A DNA stretch of 64,000 bases from Linnemannia hyalina (taxonomy: Eukaryota; Mortierellomycota; Mortierellomycetes; Mortierellales; Mortierellaceae), in NCBI GenBank assembly GCA_019671135.1, contig JAHRHY010000023.1, positions 372,001 through 436,000 of the forward strand, read 5' to 3'. Numbering within the stretch: the first letter of the stretch is position 1; each line of letters starts with the position of its first letter. Positions 49,045 to 60,096 of this stretch are shown here, one piece after another. The notes beneath the pieces were generated by a model, which was not told where the DNA came from, made no database searches, and was given only the letters and a program-made list of their open reading frames with translations. The position numbers and the translations under genes were made by a program.

Positions 49045-50950
49045 TTACGTGAGGCACCAATGCCAAATGAATCCCTGACCACCACGGACACCAGCCTCCA
49101 AAAGCGTCGACATGTCACACATATACGTCGAGATCTGCTTCAAGCTACCAGCATCCATTAATTCCTGAATCTTGGGCTGCAAGAACTTGATCGCCTCCAG
49201 GTACTTCTCATCTCCGTAAATGTTCCAGGCAATCTGGAGACACTTCAAGTAATCGCCCATGGGGAACTTGTCGATGTTAGCCACAGGCCAGTCCTTTCCA
49301 CCCGTAAGTGAGTATGGCAACAAGAAGTCAATCGCCTTCTTGATCGACTGACCCTTGGGTCCCTCATGGTCCCACATGTTGACTCCCAGATCATCCCCCC
49401 AGCGGGCCAAGGTCATCATAGCTTGGAGGTTGAAAACCGAGTAGTACCAAGAGGTCTTCCGGGCAAGCTCATCGGGTTGACGGCCCTCGGCAGTGATCTG
49501 ACGATCGATTCTGTTGGTGAGTGCGGATTCGGCGACGGCGCGGGCATCGTCGGTGCGGTCGAGGAAGAGGTAGATGCCGATGAGTTGGACGTCGTAGTAG
49601 GTGCCGTGGTTGTTGTTGCCCTTGCGTTCGAGTATTGCGAGAGAAGAGGTCTCGAGCCAATCAACGTATTCGGTGAACCATTTTTGGAGGTTGGGGATCA
49701 TGTCCTGAGGCCATTCAGCGTCCTGCTTCAAGTAGTGCAATGCATCGAACACACTGTTTGTAGAAGGTATAAAAAACGGTGGGTATGTGGTTAGTGTCAC
49801 GTTTTGTTTAGACGCAATGCAATGGTAATCCACAAAAACAATTGAGCAAAGCAAATAGATGTTACCGGAAGATGGTGAACATGTCAAGGACACCGGTACG
49901 GACACCCAACTTCTGGCCCTTCTGGAGAGATCCATAGTTGATGTTGGGCTTCATATAAGTCTCCTCATCAAAGAACCACTCGTTCAAACGAGCAACACAC
50001 TTTCTCATATAAGCCTTGTCACCGGTGAAATGATAGGCCATGCCCATCATGTGGACCTCACGGATCATGGTCCTCAACAGCTTGTAATCCTCGACGGAAT
50101 CAATCTCCTCGTGGTTGATATGGCCATCCTTGCGGATGTAAGGCAGATGGTTGGGGGTGTTAGGGTTGGGCCAGTAGTACTTTGAGAGGGAGAGGTAGTC
50201 GTGGATATCGCCCGAGGGTGCGACCTGGTTCTTGTTAACGACAGAGTAGACCTTTTCGCTCTTGAGGGCCTGGTCGGCCTCCTTGACGATCAGGGCGATA
50301 GCATAGTCGCGCTCACGACGGTTGGCCGAGAGGAGGTCAACATAGGAGGCGGGTGAGTTTTGGCGGTTCTTGATAGCGAGCGTGAGGAGAGTCTCCTCTT
50401 CCTCGGTCAGCTCATCATCTTCTTCATCTCCTTCCTCCTCGGACTCGCCGCTGTTGTTGTTGGTGGCTGGCGGGGGAGTGACCTGCTGTTCCTCTTCCTC
50501 TTCCGCTGATGGGGGTCCCTTCAATCCTGTATCGTCATCCGATTCAGATCCCGATCCCACTGGTGCTGGCTTCTTCTCCTCCGAGGGAGAACCCCATGGA
50601 TTCCTGTCATCCTTGTTATCGCCGTACTCGGCCGGAGGCTTGGAATCCTGATTGTCGTAACGGTGAGGGGTAACGTTGTCGATAGGGACATGGACATAAG
50701 GATCGGTCTCGGGCCTCAAGGCCGACGGTGCCGTGTTAGAATCATGCGCGGGTCCGGGTCCAAAGAATGTGGTGAGCAAGATGTAGACAAAGAGGATTCC
50801 TCCGGCGCCGAGGATGACCTTGCGGAGGTTTAGGCCGACGGGGAGACTGCCTGTGGCGGAGAGGGGGGCGGTTGAGGAAGAGATGGGCTTGTCCTTGAAC
50901 TGGTGTAATGGCAACGCCGAGACGGAGTTGGGTCTGGTCTTTTTCATCAT
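49045..50950 (-). CDS. Alginate-lyase-domain protein, predicted type II membrane protein
   Basis: Exons 50950-49866 and 49753-49045 give 597 residues. A short basic N-terminus is followed by one membrane segment (about 45-63, VILGAGGILFVYILLTTFF), so the bulk should face the secretory lumen or outside. Residues 64-190 are Pro/Ser/Glu-rich. The alginate-lyase (alpha/alpha toroid) domain starts near 205; YYWPNPNTPNHLPYIRKDG and the catalytic-type NNHGTYYD (409-416) are visible, then SWYYSVFNLQAM. Family enzymes cleave uronic-acid polysaccharides by beta-elimination. Mucoromycota walls contain glucuronic-acid polymers, so a wall-remodelling role is a plausible inference. ATG 50950 is chosen because upstream in-frame sequence is low-complexity leader. 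Confidence 0.9.
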
Positions 50951-51877
50951 CTTGCGAGGATGAGTGTTGTGTCTATGTGTGGTGGGAGAGAGGAGAGAGA
51001 GAGGAGAGAGAAGGAAGGAGAGAGGGAGGGGGGAGGGAGGAATGGAGATGAGGGAGGAGGGAAGAGAGAAGGAAGATGATGATTGAGAGAGAGAGAGAAG
51101 AGAGTAAAAAGGAAAGAAAAGGTCCAACGGGACACAAAATAAAAAAAAGAAACAACAGTGATAACGTTGGACGAGCTCAGACATACGAATTATTCGCTTA
51201 TGTATTTTTAGAACACATCGTGGATGCCTGGGATGGCAGGGTACGTACAGACTCCTCTGTTTTAGTTTTGTCAACGGCTCTTTCTTGCGGGAGAGTGTTC
51301 GATGATGCTCTCTGATCTCTTGAACGCATGTTTGCGTATGCCCGTTTGAGGATATCAAAATAGGAGAAAGAAGTGGTTCAGTTGGTGTGTATATGTGATA
51401 TGTGTGTGCTCTCGTCCCAGGGCTCTTTGTTGTGAGGTACCTACTGAACCACCCTATGGATGATGCAGGGGCCGGGGCGGAGAGGCGAGAGAGGGGGACA
51501 GGGGCATCCACGCCGTTTCAACGTGCAACAATCAACGACCAATTGGTGATGATCCCTATGATTGATCAATTAAAGTGTTGATTAAGGGCCTGTTCCAATC
51601 ACAAATTAATCACATGACATCACCCACCCTGCGGCCAAGGAGCCTGTCCAGAAAAAAGAAAAAAAGTTGCGACTGATTTCGCCGCTGATCACCCTCATTC
51701 ACTCACTGCACTGCACTGCACTGCACTGCACCCAGCAGGATCCCAGTCCCTCCCTCCCTCATCCTCGTCCTCGTCATCATCATCATCTGGCTCCCACCCA
51801 TAGAACCCTTCGCAAACACTTTTTTCACTCACTACCTATATTACCCTGGACTAACAAGAAAGAAGAAAAAGACAAGA
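50951..51877. promoter_or_regulatory. Divergent promoter between the alginate-lyase-like and Q-rich protein genes
   Basis: 927 bp. GA-rich leader at 50,990-51,115, then mixed sequence; an ACTGC repeat of about six units at 51704-51731. No gene is seen. Confidence 0.45.
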
Positions 51878-53958
51878 ATGAAGGACGAAGGCGCGCCCAC
51901 ATCCCACCACCCATCTCACAAGAGACACCACTCAAGGACCATGTCACACTCCCACCCACTTTCGCGTCAGCAGTCCCCTGCCCTCGACTTAATCCCCGCT
52001 CCAACCTCATCCGGGATCATCACCCTCACAACCACGACCACCGTCCTCGCCGACCTCTCCAAACGACCTCGCGAATATATCAGCGTCGGTAAGCGCCACC
52101 GCTGCCTGCTCTTATTCGTCCTGTTGCTGTCTATGTGTTGGAAGGTTCATGGTTCGGCGCTCATACTGATACGCCACTCTCTCTAATTATCTCGGCCGTG
52201 CTGGTTCTTATTTCTTTATTAGGCCAACGGAAGGAGATGCGAAAACATGGTGCTATTCGCGATACCTCATGTAAGTTTGGCTTCCTTTTCTCCCCGGTCT
52301 TTTTAACACCCTTCCCTTTATCAATTGCTGTTACCTCGTTGCTGCTGTTTTGAGATATCTTCTTCTAACAACTAAAACCGTCTCGACTTCAATCGCCCAT
52401 AGACTGGAACACGCTGCTCATAGCTGCTCGCAAGAGTAGAGGTCCCTATCTCTGTCCATCCACTCGGGCATACCACGTAGATCGTGCTTCAAAACTCTAC
52501 TGGAGTGGTTACAGCGATAAAGTCGAGCCAGAAACGTAAGCATATTCCCCCGACAAGTCTTTGAACAGGGGAAAGCACTCGTCAATGTTGATACCAAGAA
52601 CTAAGCGCTGACAATGCACCTTTTTATTCAAATGACAAATAGTCCAGATGCGTCTATACCGACAGTGACAGTGGGACAGGAAGGTGTTAACGGCACTGTA
52701 GAAAATGGAGCTCCAGGAGTAACAGCAGAGACGACCCCTGGAGAGCTGGGAGCGAATGGGGAGATTGGTGCAGTGGCGTCGTCATTGAGGACAGGAACCC
52801 CCACCCCATCATCAGCAACTGCTTCAGCACCAGCGTCGGCTGGAGGAATACCCTCTACACCAACTGGTCCTGAAGTCAAGGAAGAGTCGTCGGCATCAAA
52901 CCCGAACGGGTCACTTACGGCAAGCAACGGAAATCTGAACAACGCTTTGAACAGCACACCCAACCAAAACAGCAACTTGACCTCGCCAACTCTCAATCCT
53001 GCCCTGATGAACCGGCCATTACCCAACAGAGGAAACCCATTGATGTCGCCTACCCAACAAGGCGCCGTATTCGCACACCAACTCTCGAACCCCGCCATGG
53101 GACAAGGCATGCAACAGCCCCAGTCCTCGCAACCTCAACAGCAGCAACAGCAGCAGCCACTACAACAAGGACAGCAACAACAACCATCACATCCGCAGCT
53201 CCAGCAACTTCAACAGCAGCAGCAGTTGCAGCACCAACAACAACTTCAACAACAACAACAGCAACAGCTCCAGCAGCAACAGCAGCTCCAACAATCCGGG
53301 CAAGGAATCAATCCTATGATGGTCTCTCAGTCGATGGGAGGTATGCCAGGAGGGATGATGACAGGTGGATTTGTGTCTCCGGACAGTTTGATGCAGCAGA
53401 TGCCAGGAGGATCGATGCCCGGGCAGATGAGTATGGGGATGCCTCCGGGATATGTCAACATGGGACAGATGCACCCACAGATGATACAGCACCTCCAGGC
53501 ACAACAGCAGCAAAACCCTCAACAGCAACAGATGTATGCTCAGCAGCAGCAACATATCATGCAGCAACAATTCTTGCAGCAGCAGCAACAGCAGCAGGCG
53601 CAACAGCAGCAGCAAGCACAGCAACAGGTACAGCAACAACAGATGATGCAGGGTCAACAAGATTTCCAGGGACCTCCTCGACCAAAGGGACGACCTCGGT
53701 AAGCGTGCCCTTTTCCACTTACCTTTCGGAAATAAAAATATCGTGCAGCTTCGGCTCAGTGTTTTCTCTCTCGTCTCTCGGCCCCATTTTTTTTGAATCC
53801 GCACCCGTCCCCACCCTCATCCTAACTGCGTCTGTCACTCGTTGTCTATTGATAGGCGCAGCAAGGACTCGCAGACCATGCTGGGCTCTCCGACCTCGAA
53901 CCATGCACGCACGCCTTCCGTCTCCTGGGCAGATCAGCAGCAACCCCATCAGCAATAG
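51878..53958 (+). CDS. Gln/Met-rich nuclear-type protein with AT-hook-like motif, family unknown
   Basis: Exons 51878-52088, 52223-52270, 52403-52535, 52643-53698 and 53856-53958 keep frame and give 516 residues. The N-terminal part (about 60-132) has a compact conserved-looking block: KRPREYISVGQRKEMRKHG, then YWNTLLIAARKSRGPYLCP and RASKLYWSGYSDKVEPE. The rest is Ser/Thr/Asn-rich and then strongly Gln-rich with Met/Gly repeats (about 270-470). Near the end PPRPKGRPRRSK resembles an AT-hook. Such composition is typical of transcription coactivators or chromatin-complex subunits. I do not recognise the family and give no function. A start at 51941 in the same frame is possible. Confidence 0.75.
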
Positions 53959-54328
53959 CGCTTTTTTCTTCGGTCGATTTATTCTTTTCAATTGCATTCC
54001 ATACCATCATACGAATAAAAGGGATAACGAAGCTGGTTTCGGTTGTCTTGGCGGTCAGTGGTATGTTTTTTTGGAAGGGGTTATCTTATCTTGCCGATCC
54101 CCTTTTTCTACCAATGCAAGCAATGCCCCGCATTCACTTTGAGAAGTAAGGTTTGTGTGCGATATGTCAATGACATAGGAGAGTGAAGGAGAATCGTCCG
54201 TGTCCAAACAGTCACTCCGCTTCTTTTGGTTCTTCCGATCGGAACAGAAAGCACCAGCGAGGTAGACATCTCTTTCTTTCTTTTCTTCTTCTTTACATTC
54301 ATCACCCACGCACTACACTAATCTCATC
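53959..54328. other. Intergenic region before the AFG1 gene
   Basis: 370 bp containing the 3' end of the Q-rich gene and the AFG1 promoter. No gene is seen. Confidence 0.5.
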
Positions 54329-56423
54329 ATGGCAGGACCAGGAAGGGCGTGCAGCCATGTCATCAAGACTGCTACCTTTGCCGCTCATCAACAAACCAGG
54401 GCAGCATCCACTAAGACCCTCTCGACCGCAGCTACATCACACCATCGCCTTCAGGTACAGTCTACGAAAGTGACAACAGCACCCCGGAATCAGCTTCTCG
54501 CCAACACTACTCAAAGAGGATATCACCTGCTGTCGACCCCTCGGTCCATCGGAACCCAAGCCTCGGCTATCTCCAGCAGAGCTATCATCTCGATCACAGA
54601 CGCCCGGCGGTTCATGTCTGTAGTCTCGACGGAATCGGAGGAATCGGAGGATTCGGAGGATTCGGAGGATTCGAGCAATGGTATGTCACGCTGCTGTTCT
54701 TGTGTAGGCAATTGGTCATCAATTGGCCCATGGTAGCGTATTTACTAACTTCTAGAATGATTTTTTATGTGTGTGTTTAGGACCCATGCCAGTGTATAAT
54801 GATCTAATTGCACAGGGATCGCTGAAGGAGGACGACTTCCAGAGGACGATTATCGAGACGTTACAGGAAATGCATGATCGCCTCAAGGACTACAAGCCCG
54901 CACCTCTCTCGCACGAAAAGAAGCCCGAGCCCGAGCGTGGACTGTTTGCTAAGGTATGACCCACAAAGGATTTTGTCAATTGGCATACTATCATCACGCG
55001 AATAGATGCTCTTTAATCTGATAGACCCACTAATGTCCACCTTCCCTCCTTGGTGTAATGAATTGAAAATACTAGATGTCGAGCATGTTCAACAAGAAGG
55101 AGGAAGAGCGTCTGGCCAAGGAGGCAGAAGAGGCCAGGATTGCAGCGATCCCCAAGGGATTATACCTGTACGGAAGCGTCGGAACCGGAAAGACTATGTT
55201 GATGGATCTCTTTTATAACACCCTGGGACGTTCCGACAAGAAGCGTATCCACTTTCACAACTTTATGCTCCAGCTCCATGGACGACTCCACCAACTCAAA
55301 ACGACGACACATCAACACCAGGATCCGATGCCTTTCCTCGCAGACTCCTTGGCAGCGGAAAGCAGAGTCCTTTGTCTGGACGAGTTTCAGGTCACGGATA
55401 TCGCAGACGCCATGTTGCTGAGACGACTTTTGGAGGAGCTGGTTATCAACCGTGGTGTTGTTCTGGTCACGACGTCGAACCGTCATCCTACAGAGTTGTA
55501 CAAGAACGGTATTCAGCGCGAAAGTTTCTTGCCTGGAATTGCGGTCCTCGAGAACCATTGTGTGGTCAAGTGTCTGGATGGCGGAATTGATTACCGTAGG
55601 GAGAAGAAGACCTTCTTCCAGTCTGCCAAGCCAACAGACAGGAGTAAACACGTTGCATCGGCGACTGGATCTACACTTCCCAAGGTCGTCTCCGCATCAG
55701 CAAAGACACCAACAGGAGCGACAACATTGGTGGAAGAGAAGCGATTCTTCTGGCCATTGTCAAATGACACGGGCAAGGAAGTGGATGAGTACTTTGCGAC
55801 GATTCGTAACGGACACGCGGTTCAGGAGAGACACCTGAGTTTCTTGGGACGTGAGTTGGTCCTCCCCCAGACTGCCGGAAATATTGCCAAGTGCTCCTTT
55901 GACGATCTCTGCGCCAAGGTATGTCCTATCACTTCAATTTCAATCATCTCGTGCGTCTGTTTGGATGAAGGTACCGTGTCATCTAACGTTTTTTTTTCAT
56001 TGCTATACGATGCTATAGTCGTTGAGCGCTGCGGATTATCTTCACTTGGCAGAGAACATCAACACATTGATCTTGACCGACATTCCAAAACTCAAGCCAA
56101 CAACCCTGCACAGGAATGAAACCCGTCGCCTGATCACCTTAATCGATGCCCTGTACGAATGTCAAGTCAAACTCGTCTGCTCAGCAGACGGACCCATCTC
56201 TGAAATCTTTGGCGGCGGCTCTGGAGCCCACTCGACAGACGAGGACCCCTCGACTATGGGAGAATTGACTCCGGCACAGAGACAGATGATGGATGATTTG
56301 GGATTGAACGATGTCTCGCAGGTCAAGAAGAGTCCCATCTTTTCGGGCGAGGAAGAGAAGTTTGCAGTGCAACGTGCTGAGAGTCGTCTTATTGAAATGC
56401 AGGGTCCTGGATGGGGTCTCTAG
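54329..56423 (+). CDS. AFG1: Afg1/LACE1-like mitochondrial AAA+ ATPase
   Basis: Exons 54329-54680, 54781-54953, 55076-55918 and 56019-56423 give 590 residues. The first 95 residues are rich in Ser/Thr/Ala/Arg with few acids, consistent with a mitochondrial presequence. A 9-bp repeat at about 54635-54672 encodes a Ser-Glu-Asp run. The ATPase core has KGLYLYGSVGTGKTMLMDLF (Walker A at 208-215), RIHFHNFML, LCLDEFQVTDIADA (Walker B) and VLVTTSNRHPTELYKNGIQR. YLHLAENINTLILTDIP and RLITLIDALYE close the Afg1 domain. Afg1 is an inner-membrane-associated ATPase that helps degrade surplus mitochondrially encoded cytochrome oxidase subunits. An insert of about 40 residues follows the DYRR motif. Confidence 0.95.
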
Positions 56424-57384
56424 ACAATGTCCCTGACTCGTTACATTTATATCATACCATATCATTTGCTTATTCTACTCCTTCTCCCCTCCTTCTCTCC
56501 CCTCCGTCACCCCAAGCGCGACCATCGGTGTCATAGAGCGCCTGGGTTACAATTGCATATTTTTTTTCTTTGGTTGTTATTTTGAGAAACATTAGAAAGG
56601 TTACAGTGCATTTTCACATAGAACATCTCGTATTGGCAGTTAACTGATCGACGACGTGATCGTCGATCAGTAAGTGAGACTAATAAACGATAGTGTCTGA
56701 AAGATCATCCATCATGGTTTTTGGTTGTGTTGTTTTTTGTTGTTGTTATGTTTAATCTTCCCTGCTACCATCCTGCCTTCTCGATGAGCCACAACCTTTT
56801 TTTCCATTTCGCTGCCAGCAACAAAAGATACCAAGCTCTGACAGTATAACACGACAAACATTCAGACAAGATCATTGCTAGGTCGAGAGGCGCGTAGTCA
56901 TTTTTATGGGGGGGAAGATAGAACCTTCGCACGTCAGTAAAAACACAACCAGTGCCACTCGCCTCATACTTCCGCTCCGGCACCCTTACGCCCACTCGCC
57001 ATCACGTCAAGTTGGCTGTAACGCCATCTCACCCCCATGCTATCACTCGATCAATTTTATGGAGCGAGACATGGAGTATGGGTCCCATGGAATGGCCGAG
57101 CCCGTGTGTATCACTGGAGGATAAAATAATTTCCAGCTTTGCGCCCTGGCTGCCGTAGTCGACCCCCCTTGCATCATTACCTTAAAAAAAGCCTTAGTCG
57201 CTCCCTGTAATTAAATGCAATGGCTCTTGCCCTCACTGCGCCTCGAAAGGGTTTTGGTTGACGACAAACTTAAAAAGGACGAGCGCATTCACTTCTCATT
57301 CCTTTCGTTTTCATTCACCAACAAACACTCTTCTTTTCCCACTCTCATTCACCTTCCACATTACACACAAAGAAACAGCACGAC
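56424..57384. other. Intergenic region between AFG1 and the F-box gene
   Basis: 961 bp. It holds a perfect inverted repeat at 56643-56671 and T-rich sequence; the F-box gene's promoter lies at the right. No gene is recognised. Confidence 0.5.
56643..56671. other. Perfect 12-bp inverted repeat with 5-nt loop
   Basis: Arms ACTGATCGACGA and TCGTCGATCAGT flank CGTGA. It lies about 220 bp after the AFG1 stop codon. It could fold in the AFG1 3' end as RNA or serve as a palindromic protein site. No T run follows directly. Confidence 0.8.
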
Positions 57385-59496
57385 ATGGCGGACTCTTCAG
57401 ACGACACAACTACCACAATACGTCAACTACCAACACTCACATCCCCCTATTCAGCCATGAGTCGCGCCCTCGACATGTCAGAAATATCCTACCTCATCCG
57501 TCAAGACTTGAAGGGAGTCCACCTCAAATCTGCCGTCCTCGTCTGCAAGCTCTGGTGGCGCCTCTTTGCCCCTTACCTCTGGGAGCGTGTGTTCATCGAT
57601 GCCGATCCGGACGAGAAGGATCGCGAAGTACTGGTTAGGAATGGACTTGCGGCAAGGTCGTTGACATTGTCGATTTATGACCCGGAAGATCGGGAAGGGG
57701 TTGTGGGGTATGTTGTGGACCGGTGTCGTAATGTTGAGGCTTTGCATTTGAAGTTGTTTTCGCCGGAATTGGTGGCTGTTGATACGGAGGCCATGGAGAG
57801 GCGGTTGTGGAAGACGTGGGAGAACTATGGCGCAGGAGTCAAGAATACGGATCAGGAGCGACAGTTCGGGATCAGGAGTGAGTGCAAGACCGATCTCCTG
57901 GACTCGCTACTCTCCAAGCTGCCCTATCTCTCTGAGCTCACCCTTTCGATTGCGCACGAGGATCTGAGACCGGAAGTACTCTGGTGTGTCCCCACGTTGA
58001 CAAGACTGAGAAAGCTGACCATCGCCGGTGGACTTGGCGTGAACGGCTACATCGTTCATAAGAACCGACTCTGTGATTGGGATCTTATCCTACGAACCAG
58101 CCGGGAGTGCAAGTATCTGAACTCGCTGTCTGTCTCGTGGGAGTCGCACAAGGCACAAGACGCCAACTTGGACGGACATATCAGCAAGGTCTCCGAAATG
58201 TTCGAGTCACTCGATGCTCGGGAGTCGTCGGCGACAGACCAAGAAGCGCCACTACCACCTGTCCCCAAGAACGAGCAGTTCCCAAGTCTGCGAACACTCG
58301 CTGTTTCCTTCTGTGAGATGCATCTCTCTCAAATGGACTTTTTCTACCGATCCTGTCCAAACCTGCGTGCGGTTGAGTTTAAGTCCGTGCAGGCCAGCAC
58401 CTACATCATGGAAAAGAACTTGAAGTCCCTAGCCCTGTCGTGTCCAAACCTGCTCTCCTTCAAGCTCCTGGACGCCTGCAAGACCGGCAACCGGATTGAC
58501 TACTCGACGTCCCTCCTGGCTTCTCCCAGGACCAGTCTCCACTCACTGACACTGTCTGCCACTGCCAACGCCACCGCCACCGTGTTCGGTAATAACCCCG
58601 CCGCTGACAACGACTACACCCACATCTATTACAAAGACGACACCAAATGGACTCCTCCCCCCTCAGTCACATTCCTCAACGTCCGGGATATCAAACACCC
58701 CACCGTCCTCCTCGACACCATCGCCTCGACCCCCGCAGGACTCACACACCTCATCATCGATGGATACATCCCCAACGATACCTACCAACTCCACTACCTA
58801 TACAACTTCCACCCCATCCAGCAATCCTCCTACTCGCTCGTCGAACGGCTCTACAACCTCGAGAAGGATCCTCTCCTGCGATTACCGACGTTTGCGTGTG
58901 GGGGCACGCTAGAGTATTTGGATGTTTCGACGTTGGATGTGTCGGAGTGTAGGAAGCTCTTCAAGATTTTGTTTTGGAGGGTACAGGAGTTGAAGGGGTT
59001 GAGGTTCTTAAAGATAGGGAGGGAACATGTTTTGGCGGCGAATTTGGAGTTGACTTGGTCGGATGATACCCTTGTCGGTGGAAAGGGAGACGACGATGGT
59101 GATGATGATGATGGTCAAACTGGGGAGACAGCCAAGACCGCGATGACTACCGCAAATGAGAGCGAGGACGAGAACAACTACGACAACAACAACAACAACA
59201 ACGACAGCATTGAAGGAGAACAGGAAGAGAGTGGGGAACTACCAGATGATCAAGACCGCGAAAAGGTCTTTAACTGGTTCCCGACCGTCGAACACCTCTA
59301 CCTCGTCGACACCGAATCCCGTCGATTCCATTCCCAGAACCCATTCCTGACGCTACATCAAGCCAGCGCGCTTGTGAGGATGATGCCGCGATTGAAGGTC
59401 ATGTCGTTCAATCGTGAGGATGCTAAGGCTGGCTTGGAGGGGATCATTGAAGCGTGTCCGAAAGTTTCTTTCAACTTTATGATGCGACAGAAATAA
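57385..59496 (+). CDS. F-box-like/leucine-rich repeat protein, intronless
   Basis: A single exon of 703 codons. An F-box-like segment lies at about 30-75: DMSEISYLIRQDLKG, then SAVLVCKLWWRLFAPYLWERV. The following 480 residues form irregular leucine-rich repeats (LSELTLSIAHEDL, LRKLTIAGGLGV, LRTLAVSFCEMHLSQMDFF and others). An Asp/Asn/Glu-rich insert encoded partly by an AAC repeat lies at about 570-625, and a last repeat ends ACPKVSFNFMMRQK. F-box/LRR proteins usually recruit substrates to SCF ubiquitin ligases. Large intronless members are common in Mortierellaceae, to my recollection, and are usually lineage-specific. The substrate cannot be guessed. Confidence 0.88.
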   Translation: MADSSDDTTTTIRQLPTLTSPYSAMSRALDMSEISYLIRQDLKGVHLKSAVLVCKLWWRLFAPYLWERVFIDADPDEKDREVLVRNGLAARSLTLSIYDPEDREGVVGYVVDRCRNVEALHLKLFSPELVAVDTEAMERRLWKTWENYGAGVKNTDQERQFGIRSECKTDLLDSLLSKLPYLSELTLSIAHEDLRPEVLWCVPTLTRLRKLTIAGGLGVNGYIVHKNRLCDWDLILRTSRECKYLNSLSVSWESHKAQDANLDGHISKVSEMFESLDARESSATDQEAPLPPVPKNEQFPSLRTLAVSFCEMHLSQMDFFYRSCPNLRAVEFKSVQASTYIMEKNLKSLALSCPNLLSFKLLDACKTGNRIDYSTSLLASPRTSLHSLTLSATANATATVFGNNPAADNDYTHIYYKDDTKWTPPPSVTFLNVRDIKHPTVLLDTIASTPAGLTHLIIDGYIPNDTYQLHYLYNFHPIQQSSYSLVERLYNLEKDPLLRLPTFACGGTLEYLDVSTLDVSECRKLFKILFWRVQELKGLRFLKIGREHVLAANLELTWSDDTLVGGKGDDDGDDDDGQTGETAKTAMTTANESEDENNYDNNNNNNDSIEGEQEESGELPDDQDREKVFNWFPTVEHLYLVDTESRRFHSQNPFLTLHQASALVRMMPRLKVMSFNREDAKAGLEGIIEACPKVSFNFMMRQK

Positions 59497-60096
59497 AAAA
59501 ACTTGTGTTCGGAGTCTTTTTTTGTGAATAATTCAAGAAGAATGATGATTGGCATTTTTTTTCCCTTTTCGGTCGGAAGGAAAGAGGGAGGAAACAATTG
59601 GCGGGCACGAACAATGAGCGGGGAGACCGACTCAAGCCGACTAAATCAGATATTGTAGACCATCGATCTTCTTTGGGTGAACGTTAAGCGAGAAAAACGT
59701 CCCAAACATCATGCCTTCAATTTTGATATTCAGTAGCTCATCTCCCCCCCCCCTCCTCTTCCTTTCCCTTTTTCCTTCCTCTTCTCTCTCATTCCCGCAC
59801 TTTCTTCTCTTCGCCCTTCCTTCTTCAGCGGTCAACACCATTTCTATTCTTCACAGTCCCTCTCATTTCTCTTCTCCTTGACATCTCCCTCTTCCGTGGC
59901 AGTACCGATTCCTCCCATCACCATACATGTCCATGTGCATCCGACAACAATAAAAAAACACTCCTCGGTCCTCACCAACAGTAGCCGGCAAACGGCCCTC
60001 CTTCATAAAGATAGTACCTGGCTCTTTTGCACTGTACATTCTCTCGTTGAATGGAACACTCTTGAAGGGGTACATCCATACCCAACTTGGAGGGCA
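59497..60096. other. Intergenic region after the F-box gene
   Basis: 600 bp of mixed and CT-rich DNA. Minus-strand open frames here (for example 59641-59841) have no recognisable features. I see no supported gene. Confidence 0.4.
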
